Assembly: GCA_019745415.1 (NCBI GenBank)
Contig: JAIETF010000011.1
Location: forward strand, 22,794-86,793
Length of the DNA: 64,000 bases
Reading direction: 5' to 3'
From: Candidatus Obscuribacterales bacterium
Lineage (GTDB): Bacteria; Cyanobacteriota; Vampirovibrionia; Obscuribacterales; Obscuribacteraceae
The notes under the pieces were generated by a model. That model saw only the letters and a list, made by a program, of their open reading frames with translations. It had not been told where the DNA came from and did no database searches. The position numbers and the translations under genes are program-made. Every line of letters starts with the position of its first letter. The first letter of the stretch is position 1. Below are positions 16,337 through 26,017 of this stretch, in pieces.

Positions 16337-19038
16337 TCAGCCTCCACCAGATTATCTTTCTTAAGTAGAGTTCTCACTGCAGCATTTAGTCGAACGCCTA
16401 AATGTAAGTCACTCTGTGCGATGTCGTTCAAGATTACTGAACCAAAAGCAGCACCGCCATGCAAAACAGAAATAATTTCTGAGAGCCTGGCAATTTCTCT
16501 AGGTGTAAGAACCGAGAAGGCTAGTCTCAACTCAGGCAGCAGGTTCATAAAAGTGTCATCGTCCCAGTCGGAAAGCTTCTTGTCTAGGGACTTTGTAAGT
16601 TCGCCGTCTTGCCAGACGGATAGTCCTCCGGTCTCCAGCAGGCCGCGCACCACGCCGGCGCAGGCAGCCGCATCATCTAAGGTGCCGGAAAAGTAGCCGC
16701 TTACCACTTGCATTAATTCAGCACTAGAAATTCGCCCGTCGCAGTGTAAAATTCCGATGGCGGCACCAACCAGCACCGGACGGCTTTCTTGAGCAGGGTG
16801 CTTGACGATACTGCGCAAGGCGGCATAGAAGAGCGTAGTATCACATTCGGCGACAAGCGTGTCAGGCGTATTGGCTGTAAACTCACGCAACGACTTGATC
16901 GCACCAAGAACCTGCTCTGCATAAATAGCACTGCAGTTGGCGACAGTATGCAAAAGAGCAGTCGCCTTGCGGTAGGCTGCGATCTCCAGCGCCGGAATGC
17001 CATCTAGATGCGAAGCTGCCAGGGGTTCACGCGCTTGGCGGAGAAGATCCAGTTGAGTAATAGCTTTCACCACAGAAGTAACTAAAGGATCTTCTGAAAT
17101 ACTAAGCGCCACAATCGGCATGAGTGCGCGGGCGTGTTTGTGCAGTCCGAGCTTACAACTATTGAGCAGAACCGTTACTGCCTCCGAGCTAGATCGAGCG
17201 CCGCCGTTTCCTTCCAAGGCGGCAATCTGTTTTGCCAGAGCCTGCGCACTGGCCTCTTCGATGGAAGTTCCTAGGGCGGCAGCCTCAATTAGAGCGCTTT
17301 CCACCGCCGGTGACCAAAGCGTCCGCCAGTGCTCAGTAAATCTGGTTAGGTCGCGCCCATACACAAAGTCTGGACCATCAACATAAGAAACGAAAGGCAC
17401 CCGCAAAAGGCTCAGTCGGTGGAAGAAGCGACTGATACTGCGATGCCTCTTCTTGCGGTAAAGATCAAGCGCTATAACTTTGGTTTCTGTTTGGTCTGCA
17501 TCAATGCGAAGTTTTTTCGCCTCGTTATAGAAATCGGCGACAATTGGTGGCAGATCGCAGTCAGGCGGCACCGCACCCAATTTGTCGCCGGCGAAGACCT
17601 GACGCACAAGGCTGGCGAGAGCCTGCCCCTCAACGTTGACCTCGCCCTTGATGAAGCAAGTGCGCATGCCGTCCAAGATATCAACCCGAGCCGGGTGAGC
17701 GTGTCCCCGCAGCATGGCAAGTTGTTTTGCCATTTGCAGAGCTGCCACAGCATCAGGTGTGGTAACCAAATAAGGCAGCTTGCTTGCTCTACTGCGCCTG
17801 GAGACTTCCACGATGAAATCCGCCCCGACTGATTCTACTGCCGCCTGCACTTCTTCTGAAGATTTCTCACCTCGCGCAGCCTGCCAGATTTGCTCATAGA
17901 ATGCAGGCGAAGGCATGCCAGCGCCATAGCCGGAATGAGAGTCCAGCTTGTCGAAGGCATAACGTATCAACCAAACTCCGATTTCGCCTGCCTCGAAATT
18001 TTCTTGAGACGGAGCTTTATTTCCGCTAGAGACAAGAGCCGGCAAAGCAACCGTGTGAAAGCCACCGGTTACCACCAGGACAGGTCCGTCCTCTTTCTTG
18101 CCGTTCTTGAGTTCTTCGATTATATGAGCAGCCATCCTGGCTTCGCGAGCAGTGGTACCGTCAGCAAAAAGGTCTTGTTCGGAATAGTCAGATCTAGCCA
18201 AGGCGCAATAGGTCGCCAATCGATCGATCAAAGCTTCGGTGCTGATTTCGCCGCATTGCGCCTCAAAGAGGTGATCCCAGAGCTCATCAAAGTCTCGGCA
18301 TCCCATAGCTTTGGAGAGTGATTCTATATAGCTGCTGTGGCGCAGATGAGACTCTTTGGTAAGTGAATCCAATAAGTTTAGCGATCGCTGGAGGTCTTCG
18401 CTCGACAGAATTTCAATATTCTTGTCACCATTGCTATCTGCTGAGGGCTCTTTGTCTTGCCCATCACCTTCATCAACCTTTGGGGGATCGCCTTGGGCGC
18501 CGTCACCCTCTAAAGCTCTAGCCCCGTCTTGTTGAAGTTTCTCAAGCAGCTGAGCTTGCGCGCGGCGCTCGGCAAGGACCATCTCACCATATTCCATATC
18601 GATAAACTTTAGCTTGGCGCCCACTGTCTTGCCGACGCGCAATGCTACCAATTCTGGTGAATAGTCGCAGAACGGATAATAGGCGGAAAATCTGCTTGCA
18701 AGCAACTCCTCGCTTTCCTCTTTCTCATTTTCGTCTGAGGTTGAAGCTGGCTCTGGCATTATTCCCGTAAGCTTTTGTAGTCGTCTTTTCTTATCGACAA
18801 AGGTGGTAAAAAGAGCCACTGGAGTAAGGCAGCGCACGTCTGTTAGAAGATCGATGCGGCTGTTGAAAGAGGCTGGTCCTTCTACAAGTATCGCTCTTGG
18901 TTTGTTTTTGATGATCCAGTCTTCAATGCGCATGGCACAAACAGGCGAGTGGTGCCTGACAGGAAAGTAGGTAATTTCTTCTTGTCTCAGCTTTGGTAAG
19001 AGGGCGGCAAGGAGATCATTCTTATTCTCATCGCTCAC
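16333..19038 (-). CDS. yehM: DUF5682 protein, YehM-like, TIKI/ChaN-like fold
   Basis: A 901-residue cytosolic protein with GTG start (GGAG nine bases upstream). The N-terminus has the family signature 'YFPVRHHSPVCA' (residues 24-35), 'ILVEGP' (50-55), 'TAREARMAAHI' (about 296-306) and 'LVVTGGFHTVALPAL' (321-335). His in 'RHHSP' and 'GGFHT', an acidic 'EGP' and the RE-motif follow the pattern of the TIKI/TraB/ChaN hydrolase superfamily; catalysis is an inference. An Asp/Glu/Gly-rich insertion (~175-210) adds length relative to E. coli YehM (759 residues). The C-terminal ~500 residues are helical. Part of the operon with MoxR upstream and VWA downstream. Confidence 0.85.
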   Translation of the reverse strand: MSDENKNDLLAALLPKLRQEEITYFPVRHHSPVCAMRIEDWIIKNKPRAILVEGPASFNSRIDLLTDVRCLTPVALFTTFVDKKRRLQKLTGIMPEPASTSDENEKEESEELLASRFSAYYPFCDYSPELVALRVGKTVGAKLKFIDMEYGEMVLAERRAQAQLLEKLQQDGARALEGDGAQGDPPKVDEGDGQDKEPSADSNGDKNIEILSSEDLQRSLNLLDSLTKESHLRHSSYIESLSKAMGCRDFDELWDHLFEAQCGEISTEALIDRLATYCALARSDYSEQDLFADGTTAREARMAAHIIEELKNGKKEDGPVLVVTGGFHTVALPALVSSGNKAPSQENFEAGEIGVWLIRYAFDKLDSHSGYGAGMPSPAFYEQIWQAARGEKSSEEVQAAVESVGADFIVEVSRRSRASKLPYLVTTPDAVAALQMAKQLAMLRGHAHPARVDILDGMRTCFIKGEVNVEGQALASLVRQVFAGDKLGAVPPDCDLPPIVADFYNEAKKLRIDADQTETKVIALDLYRKKRHRSISRFFHRLSLLRVPFVSYVDGPDFVYGRDLTRFTEHWRTLWSPAVESALIEAAALGTSIEEASAQALAKQIAALEGNGGARSSSEAVTVLLNSCKLGLHKHARALMPIVALSISEDPLVTSVVKAITQLDLLRQAREPLAASHLDGIPALEIAAYRKATALLHTVANCSAIYAEQVLGAIKSLREFTANTPDTLVAECDTTLFYAALRSIVKHPAQESRPVLVGAAIGILHCDGRISSAELMQVVSGYFSGTLDDAAACAGVVRGLLETGGLSVWQDGELTKSLDKKLSDWDDDTFMNLLPELRLAFSVLTPREIARLSEIISVLHGGAAFGSVILNDIAQSDLHLGVRLNAAVRTLLKKDNLVEAE

Positions 19039-19078
19039 AGTTCGAGTCTCCTGCGCTCACTGATTGAGTCGTCTCTGT

Positions 19079-20179
19079 TCACTGTCCGAGTATTCCCCGT
19101 CCGTCGTAGAAGGACTTCCAGTGCTGCTGCTTCTTTGCGCGGCTTTTGACGATAACATCAAAGTATTGCCTTACTTTCTTTGCGTCATCTTCAGAATCTT
19201 TCAATACCGTGCCGACTAGTTGTTTGGCAAGATGTTCGCCGCGCACTTTGCCGTCGCTAAAGTAAAATGCGTCCAGACCGGCAGCAAAAGCCACCGAAAC
19301 TGCTTCCGCCGTGCTCATCGTGGCGGCAGGCTTATCTACTATAGAGCCATCTTCGGTGCGACCACGTCGCAGGTCTACAAAGGTTGTGACAAGTACATCG
19401 AGCACTTCGCGGTCCATAATTGGCTTGGCATCTACCCTATGCAGCAGTTCATTGGCCTGCGATAAAACCAGGTCTAGTTCATACTGTTTGTCGGCGATAG
19501 GCTGTACCGTTTCAAAGTTGAAGCGGCGCTTGAGCGCGGCTGACATCTCGTGCACGCCTCGATCTCTAGTATTGGCAGTGGCGATAATGTTGAAACCAGG
19601 TTTGGCGAAAAGGATGCTATCAGCGCCTTTCAACTCAGGAATATGCAAGACCTTGTCGCTCATAACCGAGATCATTGTGTCCTGGATTTCTGGGGCACAG
19701 CGGGTGATTTCTTCAAATCTCACAATAAGTCCCTGTGAAAGCCCAGTATAGAGCGGCGCCGGCACCAGAGTCTGAAGTGTCGGTCCATCGGTCAAGAGCA
19801 TGGCGTAGTTCCATGAGTATTTAATCTGGTCTTCGGTAGTGCCGGCGGTGCCTTGAATGGTTAGCGCACTCGTGCCGCTTATGGCGGCAGAAAGAAGCTC
19901 GGAAAGCATCGACTTGGCCGTTCCCGGTTCTCCAACTAGGAGCAGCCCGCGATTACTCATGAGAGAGACAATCGCCCTATCTATCATGGCACTGTCGCCG
20001 TGAAACTTCTTGGTAATTCCAGATTTTTCATTGCCGACAACAAAAGTACGTACGGCTCTGGGGCTTAGTTTCCAACCGGGCGGGCGGGAGTCTTTATCGC
20101 TGTCTGCAAGACTCGTAAGTTCGGCGGCATAGCGTATTTCCGGGGGTTCTCGTAGTACGAGAGTTTTAGCGTCAGTCAT
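19079..20179 (-). CDS. yehL: MoxR-family AAA+ ATPase, YehL-like
   Basis: A 366-residue AAA+ protein. Walker A is 'GEPGTAKS', Walker B 'LIVRFEEI', sensor 1 'IIATANTRDRG', followed by 'EMSAALKRRFNFE' with the arginine finger, and a typical helical lid. MoxR proteins form rings that act with VWA partners. The ATG at 20179 overlaps the DUF4132 stop by one base (TGATG), and a 40-bp gap separates it from the DUF5682 gene. Order and sizes match E. coli yehL within yehI-L-M-P-Q. Confidence 0.93.
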   Translation of the reverse strand: MTDAKTLVLREPPEIRYAAELTSLADSDKDSRPPGWKLSPRAVRTFVVGNEKSGITKKFHGDSAMIDRAIVSLMSNRGLLLVGEPGTAKSMLSELLSAAISGTSALTIQGTAGTTEDQIKYSWNYAMLLTDGPTLQTLVPAPLYTGLSQGLIVRFEEITRCAPEIQDTMISVMSDKVLHIPELKGADSILFAKPGFNIIATANTRDRGVHEMSAALKRRFNFETVQPIADKQYELDLVLSQANELLHRVDAKPIMDREVLDVLVTTFVDLRRGRTEDGSIVDKPAATMSTAEAVSVAFAAGLDAFYFSDGKVRGEHLAKQLVGTVLKDSEDDAKKVRQYFDVIVKSRAKKQQHWKSFYDGRGILGQ

Positions 20180-23100
20180 CAAAAGTAACTATGCTCCTTC
20201 CATTTAGGATCAAAGCCGCCGCCTTCGGCCGCTATTTGTTTCAGGTCGTTGTGGCATTCGCTGAGCAGCACCGGGGGAACCTTTGAGAGGGGGAAGCCAC
20301 CTTCCATCCAGTGCGACTCTATATTGCCCGGCTTGTGTTTTTGCACAAAGTACATCTCTTCTAGTGCTGCCGGCCTATCTGACTCTGGCAGGCAATTGCC
20401 GGTAAACTTCAGCACTGCCTGAATGGCTAGTGCTGTGAAGTCTTTGCGGTAGAGAAAGAAGCAACCACCGTCTTCTGCTTCGCCGCGCACATATCCTAGT
20501 TTTGTTGCTTTGCTGCGCAACTTGAAGGTAGAAATTGTGTAACCTACGAAATCATCAATTGAATTCTGCTTGGCTTTTTCTGCAGGCAGAGTATACATCG
20601 GTCTATTGAACTGCGCGAAAAGCGGTGTTATATCATAGTCTTGCAAGTGTTTGAGCCAGGCTTTGCCTATCTCTTCTGGGACAGTGCTGGCATGCGCCAG
20701 TCTGAGAATAGTATCGGCAGGCAGCTCTACTGCTTCGTCTTTTTCATTTGTCAATGAGCCATCTTCCATCGGTCTTATGCAGCCGATGAAAGTTTCCTCT
20801 CCATCTTTCTTGCTTGTGGAAAAGGCCGCCCAGACTAGGCGTATACAAAGCCTGCCGACAATCGGATGTTGCGCTAGATAGAGGCGCCAGACATCTAACT
20901 GCCAGGCTCGCTGAGTGCAGAGAGCCTCATACAAGCGTTCAGTCTGTAGCTTGACCACTGCTTTGACAATCTTTTTGCCTTCGCTCAGACTTTTCTTACC
21001 GGCGGCAGCAAGTTCGGGGTCATCAGACTTGCCTGGCTCTGGTAGGGTCTTGATTTGCTTGTCCTCACCTTTCAAGGTGATAACTGGTTCCAACTGATCG
21101 TTGAGCTTGACGATAAACTGCCTGGGTCCATAATCTATCTCTAGAACAGCGTCAGCGTCACAAGGCTTGCCATCTTCATCTAATGGTCTTTCAAAGCCGC
21201 CATCAGGAATGGTGCGATCGGCCAGTTCATCAATCGTCCAGCCTCGTCTGTCAGCAATAGCGGTAACATGTTCTTGGGCTGCTTCCTTGATGCTTTTGGT
21301 GCGGAATCTATTAGCAATTGAAAGAAGTATCTGCAAAGCCAGAGGATCATCCATCCAGGCTAATACTTCAATTAAGGCTTTGCATTGGGCGGCTTTCTGC
21401 CCATACCATTCGCGAATATACTTCTCACATTGTTTGGCGCACTCGGCATCGCCAGCTGCTGTCACGATGGCCAGCATTCCCTTCTCGCCAATGGCAGACT
21501 GCAATGGCGTTCTCATCAAATTCCTGAAGATCTCTCTTTCCAGGTTGCTCTTGTCATTTTTGTAGGCGTCTATAAAATAGGGTGCAGTTGAAAGTTGAGC
21601 CCACATTCTGTCGGCTTCGGCAGAGGCTCTAGCGGCGGCTTCTTCAGGTGCTATTGTTTCGGCGTCGCGGTTTAGCCATAACGCCAAAATATGTCTAGCA
21701 AATTTGGCACTTTCAGTAGGTTTGCAAAGCGCAAGATAGCGCTTGAGCAGCGGGGTGCAAACAGGGTTTTTCTGTTGGACAGTCTGCACTACCCACCACT
21801 GTGCTATCTTCGGGCTGACCTCGGCGCCTGTGTCATTCCAGTGCAGTGCCGGAAGAGCATCGAGATTAATCCAGTCCATAGCGGAAGGTTTCTTCTTAGC
21901 TAGTCCGGCAATAGCTTCTTTCTCAAGTTTGTCTCTGTCTAGAAACTCGTTAACATCAGCCCCTAGCGTATCCAGGGCATGAATCAGCGCGCCCTTCGCC
22001 ACTTCTGATTTTTCTTTGTGAAAAGCTTTGCGCAATGCTTCTAAGGCTGCCTTCTCTCGAAGTCGGGTTAGCCATTCCGCTGCTGTTATTCTAACTTCCT
22101 GTTTGCCGTCGCTAAGAGCTTCGATAATTCTGTCTGTTTTATTCGGTACTTTGTCTAGTGCTTTCTGTGCCGCTAGCCGCTCTAGCTTCGACCCGCCTAG
22201 GGCGAGCATCCAGAGATTGCCCACAAACTGTTCCGGCACTTTGGGAAACATCGCCAACACTTTGAGGGCGTTAAGGCGTCGCGTGGAAAAGGTGTAATCA
22301 TTAGTGTCTCTATGGATGCTAGGGCTAACCAGCCTGGTTAGATCTTCCATTCTCTCTAGAAAGAGAGGCCAGACCGCTGAGGGCTCCCAATCAAAGTCGC
22401 TTCGCCAATCGCAATTGTTCAAGTAGATTGTGGCTATATGACCAGCTTTTAGCCCCGGCAAGGTGGCAAAGCAATGATCAAGTTCGCGCAAACCAAACGG
22501 GACGCTGCAACGTTCGCGATATTTCTCAATAAAGGTTTCACCGCTCCAGCCGTAGGTTGTCACCAATCCGAGCCAAAAAATGAGGCGTAAGAGATGAATT
22601 AGCTCTAGGTTAGAGGAAGCGGCAAACTCCGAAACACTCTTCGAAAAGAAAGCAAAATCATTCCCATAAGGTAGCTTCCTTTCCTTCCCGACGCCGGTTT
22701 CAACAAAGACAATAAGGTCTTCTATTTCTTCGGCGCTGTATACATTTGGTTTGGCTGGGCGCCTATGCGCGGCGAGTGCGTTATCTTGGGATTTCTCCCA
22801 GTTCGTGAGAAGTATCTTGTAATTAGCTTCGTTTACTTCCGATATTTGCAAGAGCAGGTTGCGAATATCAGCTTTTGTCTCGCTCGGTAGCGGCACCTCG
22901 CCTAGCTTTAGTTCCAGTGGAGGAAGTTTTAGCTCTTCGTCTATTTGAGAGGCGCTGACAGAGATAGATGCTTTAGACGACATCAAGGTCTGCATTAGTT
23001 TCTTCACTTTGCTGGACTTCTCTTTCTCCAGCAGGCGTTGAAACACTTCATTACAGCTATCGCAGTACAGCTGCCAGTAAAGAGAGGCAGCTTCATAGCG

Positions 23101-23967
23101 TTCACCTGCGTCACCCTCTTCCAGAATTCTATCTAGATGCGGTCTGGCTGAGTCAGGACATTTAGCCAACAAACGAGCGGCGGGCTCTCTCACTGCTTTG
23201 ACGCCGTTAACAGCATGGCGCACTAGAACATCAGCCATAGCACCAGCATTTACTTCAAAGTCAGCCAGGTTCTTCAAAGTTCTGCTCAACTCTTCGTTGT
23301 CTTTCGCGCCGAGTACGATACCACGCACCTTATCTAAGAACTTTTCAACGTAAGGCGCTGGTTCCCTTAGGCGCACATAGACTTGCCAGCCTATTATGGT
23401 TCCTCTGACAAGAGCATCCAAAATTAGATCGGCCGGCAAGTCGCCGGCCTTGAGAATCTCTTCCATCTCTAGGGCCAACCAAGGTTCGATCTGACAGCTG
23501 ATCACAGACCCTTGGGGACCAAAAGCTTGATAGTAGGTGTTTCTTGACTCAAGCAGTACTTTTAGCCAGCGAGGAACCGCCGGGCTATTTGCTGAATAAT
23601 AGTTACTGCCCTTTGTTGCTGCATCGATAAACTTGGCGAAGCGTATCCAAAATTCGGGAGGGCATTTAGTCTTTTCTTTAAAGATTAATTGAAAAGGTCC
23701 AGAAGTTAGACGATGGGAGGTATCAAAGCCAAATTTCTGCTTAGCCTGTTCATTTGCAGCCATTCTATTCAGAGTTGTTTCTTCATCTACTCCGTCAAAG
23801 ATATAACGCAGAACATCAAGAGTCAGCCCGGCATCAGCATCCGCCATCGGCTGCACGAACTTAGAAACCAGCTCAAAGTACGGCTCTGGTACATTCAGTT
23901 TGTTTTCTATTTTTGCTCCGCCGCCCAACTTCTGTCCAAATTGCACGAGTTTATTCCAAAGATCCAC
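20179..23967 (-). CDS. yehI: DUF4132 HEAT-repeat protein, YehI/MolR-like
   Basis: A 1262-residue cytosolic protein, first gene of the operon, starting at GTG with AAGGA seven bases upstream. The centre (~590-690) has HEAT-like repeats ('LERLAAQKALDKVP', 'KQEVRITAAEWLTRLREKAALEAL', 'EVAKGALIHALDTLG'). The C-terminal ~330 residues carry the DUF4132 signature, including 'LQTERLYEALCTQRAWQLDVWRLYLAQHP' followed by 'LCIRLVWAAF', and a late 'DYDITPLFAQFNRP'. E. coli YehI (formerly MolR-like) is of similar size; its biochemical role is unknown. It is probably a scaffold or client-recognition subunit for the MoxR-VWA pair. Confidence 0.85.
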   Translation of the reverse strand: MDLWNKLVQFGQKLGGGAKIENKLNVPEPYFELVSKFVQPMADADAGLTLDVLRYIFDGVDEETTLNRMAANEQAKQKFGFDTSHRLTSGPFQLIFKEKTKCPPEFWIRFAKFIDAATKGSNYYSANSPAVPRWLKVLLESRNTYYQAFGPQGSVISCQIEPWLALEMEEILKAGDLPADLILDALVRGTIIGWQVYVRLREPAPYVEKFLDKVRGIVLGAKDNEELSRTLKNLADFEVNAGAMADVLVRHAVNGVKAVREPAARLLAKCPDSARPHLDRILEEGDAGERYEAASLYWQLYCDSCNEVFQRLLEKEKSSKVKKLMQTLMSSKASISVSASQIDEELKLPPLELKLGEVPLPSETKADIRNLLLQISEVNEANYKILLTNWEKSQDNALAAHRRPAKPNVYSAEEIEDLIVFVETGVGKERKLPYGNDFAFFSKSVSEFAASSNLELIHLLRLIFWLGLVTTYGWSGETFIEKYRERCSVPFGLRELDHCFATLPGLKAGHIATIYLNNCDWRSDFDWEPSAVWPLFLERMEDLTRLVSPSIHRDTNDYTFSTRRLNALKVLAMFPKVPEQFVGNLWMLALGGSKLERLAAQKALDKVPNKTDRIIEALSDGKQEVRITAAEWLTRLREKAALEALRKAFHKEKSEVAKGALIHALDTLGADVNEFLDRDKLEKEAIAGLAKKKPSAMDWINLDALPALHWNDTGAEVSPKIAQWWVVQTVQQKNPVCTPLLKRYLALCKPTESAKFARHILALWLNRDAETIAPEEAAARASAEADRMWAQLSTAPYFIDAYKNDKSNLEREIFRNLMRTPLQSAIGEKGMLAIVTAAGDAECAKQCEKYIREWYGQKAAQCKALIEVLAWMDDPLALQILLSIANRFRTKSIKEAAQEHVTAIADRRGWTIDELADRTIPDGGFERPLDEDGKPCDADAVLEIDYGPRQFIVKLNDQLEPVITLKGEDKQIKTLPEPGKSDDPELAAAGKKSLSEGKKIVKAVVKLQTERLYEALCTQRAWQLDVWRLYLAQHPIVGRLCIRLVWAAFSTSKKDGEETFIGCIRPMEDGSLTNEKDEAVELPADTILRLAHASTVPEEIGKAWLKHLQDYDITPLFAQFNRPMYTLPAEKAKQNSIDDFVGYTISTFKLRSKATKLGYVRGEAEDGGCFFLYRKDFTALAIQAVLKFTGNCLPESDRPAALEEMYFVQKHKPGNIESHWMEGGFPLSKVPPVLLSECHNDLKQIAAEGGGFDPKWKEHSYF

Positions 23968-24113
23968 TTCAAGTTCCTTTTGGGCGATGAGCAGTTACCG
24001 AAATCTTAAGGCTAGCCTTTTGTTCATGTTGCTTTATGCCCCGATTTTAATGGGCGAAAACCGACCAAGTCCGATAGAAGATGAAACCTTCCGCACCGCG
24101 AACTCTGATTGTA

Positions 24114-24512
24114 TTACTTTTGCATTCTATTGCCAGCAATTAGCCTCTGCATGCCCGTGATCGCCGACAGACTTAGTGCAGCGCCCAGTACCAATGCCGA
24201 TGAATGCGGAAGGTCTGCACTATTCGTAAATATCCAGAAGGTAATGCGTGCTAACAAGGTAATCAGTACCGCGGCAAGACCTAAGCGCAACCAAATAGGG
24301 CCGACGTTGGAGAAAGAACCAATGTCTAGGTTCATCGGAGGCAGACTACGAAAATTCCAAAAGTTCCTGCCGCATTTGAGTGAACAGAGCATCAGCAAGA
24401 CCCACACGTACCAAGGGAAAAGAGACAAAGGCACGCCAGGATTGTTGAATAGCGCAATGGCGCCATTAAGCCCGATTGTGAGGTAGATTAACGGGAGAAA
24501 CTTGAGTAGCAT
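24114..24512 (-). CDS. Small membrane protein, about four helices
   Basis: A 132-residue hydrophobic protein with membrane segments at roughly 3-22, 32-48, 75-95 and 105-122, and a short basic tail. I do not recognise it. It starts with ATG but has only a weak purine-rich leader. It lies ~150 bp upstream of the DUF4132 gene in the same direction and could share its transcript, though the gap leaves room for a promoter. Confidence 0.55.
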   Translation of the reverse strand: MLLKFLPLIYLTIGLNGAIALFNNPGVPLSLFPWYVWVLLMLCSLKCGRNFWNFRSLPPMNLDIGSFSNVGPIWLRLGLAAVLITLLARITFWIFTNSADLPHSSALVLGAALSLSAITGMQRLIAGNRMQK

Positions 24513-24767
24513 TTTTTTCTTTGCGTAAGGCCTATGGCGGAGTGCTGGAGCGATTCTAACACAGCGGCCGGCGGTGCCAGAGCGAGAGACTAGTTGTTGC
24601 CAGTCAACTTGGGGTTCTGTTCAGTATATATGTGGGACTCGTTCAGGCATTGCGGGTTTCGTCAGAGTTTGTAAGTCTAATAAGCTAGAGCCCAGTCATT
24701 CTGTCGTTTGAGACTTTTGTAAGTAGGGTATGGAGCTAGTTGCTGGCGTTAATAGGGCAACTGAGAT

Positions 24768-25355
24768 ATGTCAGAACTGGAGTTTGTAGATGAAGGTAAC
24801 CGAGCAGTTGGAGCGCCCGATCCTAGAGTCGTTAAACAGCTCAGCAAAGCGCATCCTTTGCCTGAAGATTTTTTGTTGTTCTCGAAGAAGCATCATGGAA
24901 AAATTCCAGTGCATGGAAAGGTGGCAGGAACAAGACTTAGAATTGGTCGATTTCTTAGTTTGATTGATCAGAAATCTAAGTTGCCTGGTAAGTTTTTACC
25001 GCACTTTGAAGATCCGTCTGTTGATGAGCGTGTTATGAGAAGTATTGCTGGCATTATCAGATTCGAGAGTGCTACCAGTAGAGCTTTGCATTATGGCGAT
25101 CGGCTAATCCCATTTGCCGCACTTTATGTTGGAGACGCTCATCCTGACGAAATGTGCTTGGATCGATACTATGTCGATTTTCTCTGTTTCGATTACGAAA
25201 AGAACGGGGAGCCTCCAGTCGTTCTATGGATGTCAGAAAAGGCAAATGAGGATTTCATCCGATTTGACGAAGGTGAGATTGAGGAGCCGAACTACAGGAA
25301 GTTTACAAAACCCATTGCTAAGTCTTTTTCTGAGTTGCTTGAAAAGTTGTCTTGA
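24768..25355 (+). CDS. SUKH (SMI1/KNR4) family protein
   Basis: A 195-residue soluble protein with the SUKH pattern: 'LPEDFLLFSKKHHG' near residue 31-44, the following strand 'RIGRFLSL', and the C-terminal 'DFLCFDYEKNGEPPVVLWMSE' leading to a last helix 'IAKSFSELLEKL'. SUKH proteins commonly act as immunity proteins for polymorphic toxins, although many are solitary. No toxin gene is adjacent here, so it would be an orphan. Flanked on both sides by ~200-bp gaps without genes. Confidence 0.8.
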   Translation: MSELEFVDEGNRAVGAPDPRVVKQLSKAHPLPEDFLLFSKKHHGKIPVHGKVAGTRLRIGRFLSLIDQKSKLPGKFLPHFEDPSVDERVMRSIAGIIRFESATSRALHYGDRLIPFAALYVGDAHPDEMCLDRYYVDFLCFDYEKNGEPPVVLWMSEKANEDFIRFDEGEIEEPNYRKFTKPIAKSFSELLEKLS

Positions 25356-25532
25356 ATTTTTCGTACTTTGATATTAATACCAGAAGTATTGCCGCCTTGG
25401 TGTGATTGGAGTTCACTAGGACTGCTCCTTTCGCTGCTTTGAAGATTTATCTTGCTAAATCGAGCTTGCGAATCTATCGGAGCGGCGTCGTCATTTTTTT
25501 GCATACTATAATTCGGACTGATCAGTTCTCTA

Positions 25533-25919
25533 TTAATCCTGGTTGTTCATAGGCGAGATATCTTTACTAGCCAATTCTTCCCGCAACTCAAACCACTTTA
25601 GCAATGCATCCAATGCAGGGCACAAAGACTGTCCCCAATCTGTCATGCAATATTCAACTTTTGGTGGCACTTGATGATGGACAATTCTCTTCACCAGTCC
25701 ATCAATTTCCAGCTGGCGAAGCTGCTGAATTAACATTTTCTGTGAGATGCCAGGAATATGGCGTTCAAGTTCTGAGAAGCGTTTGACTTGCCCACCGAAC
25801 AAGTTAAATAGAATCAATAGCTTCCATCGTCCCTCTATCAGCTTAAGCGCGTTTTCAGCATCAGTGGCTGCAGTGATTGCTGTGTATTGTTTGCGCATAC
25901 CTTTTGGTAAGTACCTCAC
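25533..25919 (-). CDS. HxlR-family transcriptional regulator
   Basis: A 128-residue winged-helix repressor of the HxlR (DUF24) family: 'ALKLIEGRWKLLILFNLFGG', 'RFSELERHIPGISQKMLIQQLRQLEIDGLVKRIVHHQVPPKVEY' and 'TDWGQSLCPALDAL'. The GTG at 25919 is used here; an ATG at 25898 gives a version seven residues shorter and is equally possible. It is divergent from the SDR gene 100 bp away, the standard arrangement for a repressor controlling an adjacent redox enzyme. The gap holds a TAACGTTA palindrome near 25959 that could be an operator. Confidence 0.9.
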   Translation of the reverse strand: MRYLPKGMRKQYTAITAATDAENALKLIEGRWKLLILFNLFGGQVKRFSELERHIPGISQKMLIQQLRQLEIDGLVKRIVHHQVPPKVEYCMTDWGQSLCPALDALLKWFELREELASKDISPMNNQD

Positions 25920-26017
25920 TTTTGGGTCTGTTCTTGAACTTTAGTAACTCTACTTGCTAACGTTATTACCAAACCTCCGCCAAGTCAAAGGCTACACATA
26001 ACTATATTGAGGCAAAA

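Noticed and set aside
17993..18009. TCGAAA and TTGAGA 11 bp apart inside the DUF5682 gene
   Set aside because: Two mismatches to the phased repeat and located deep in a coding sequence, so chance is the simplest explanation.
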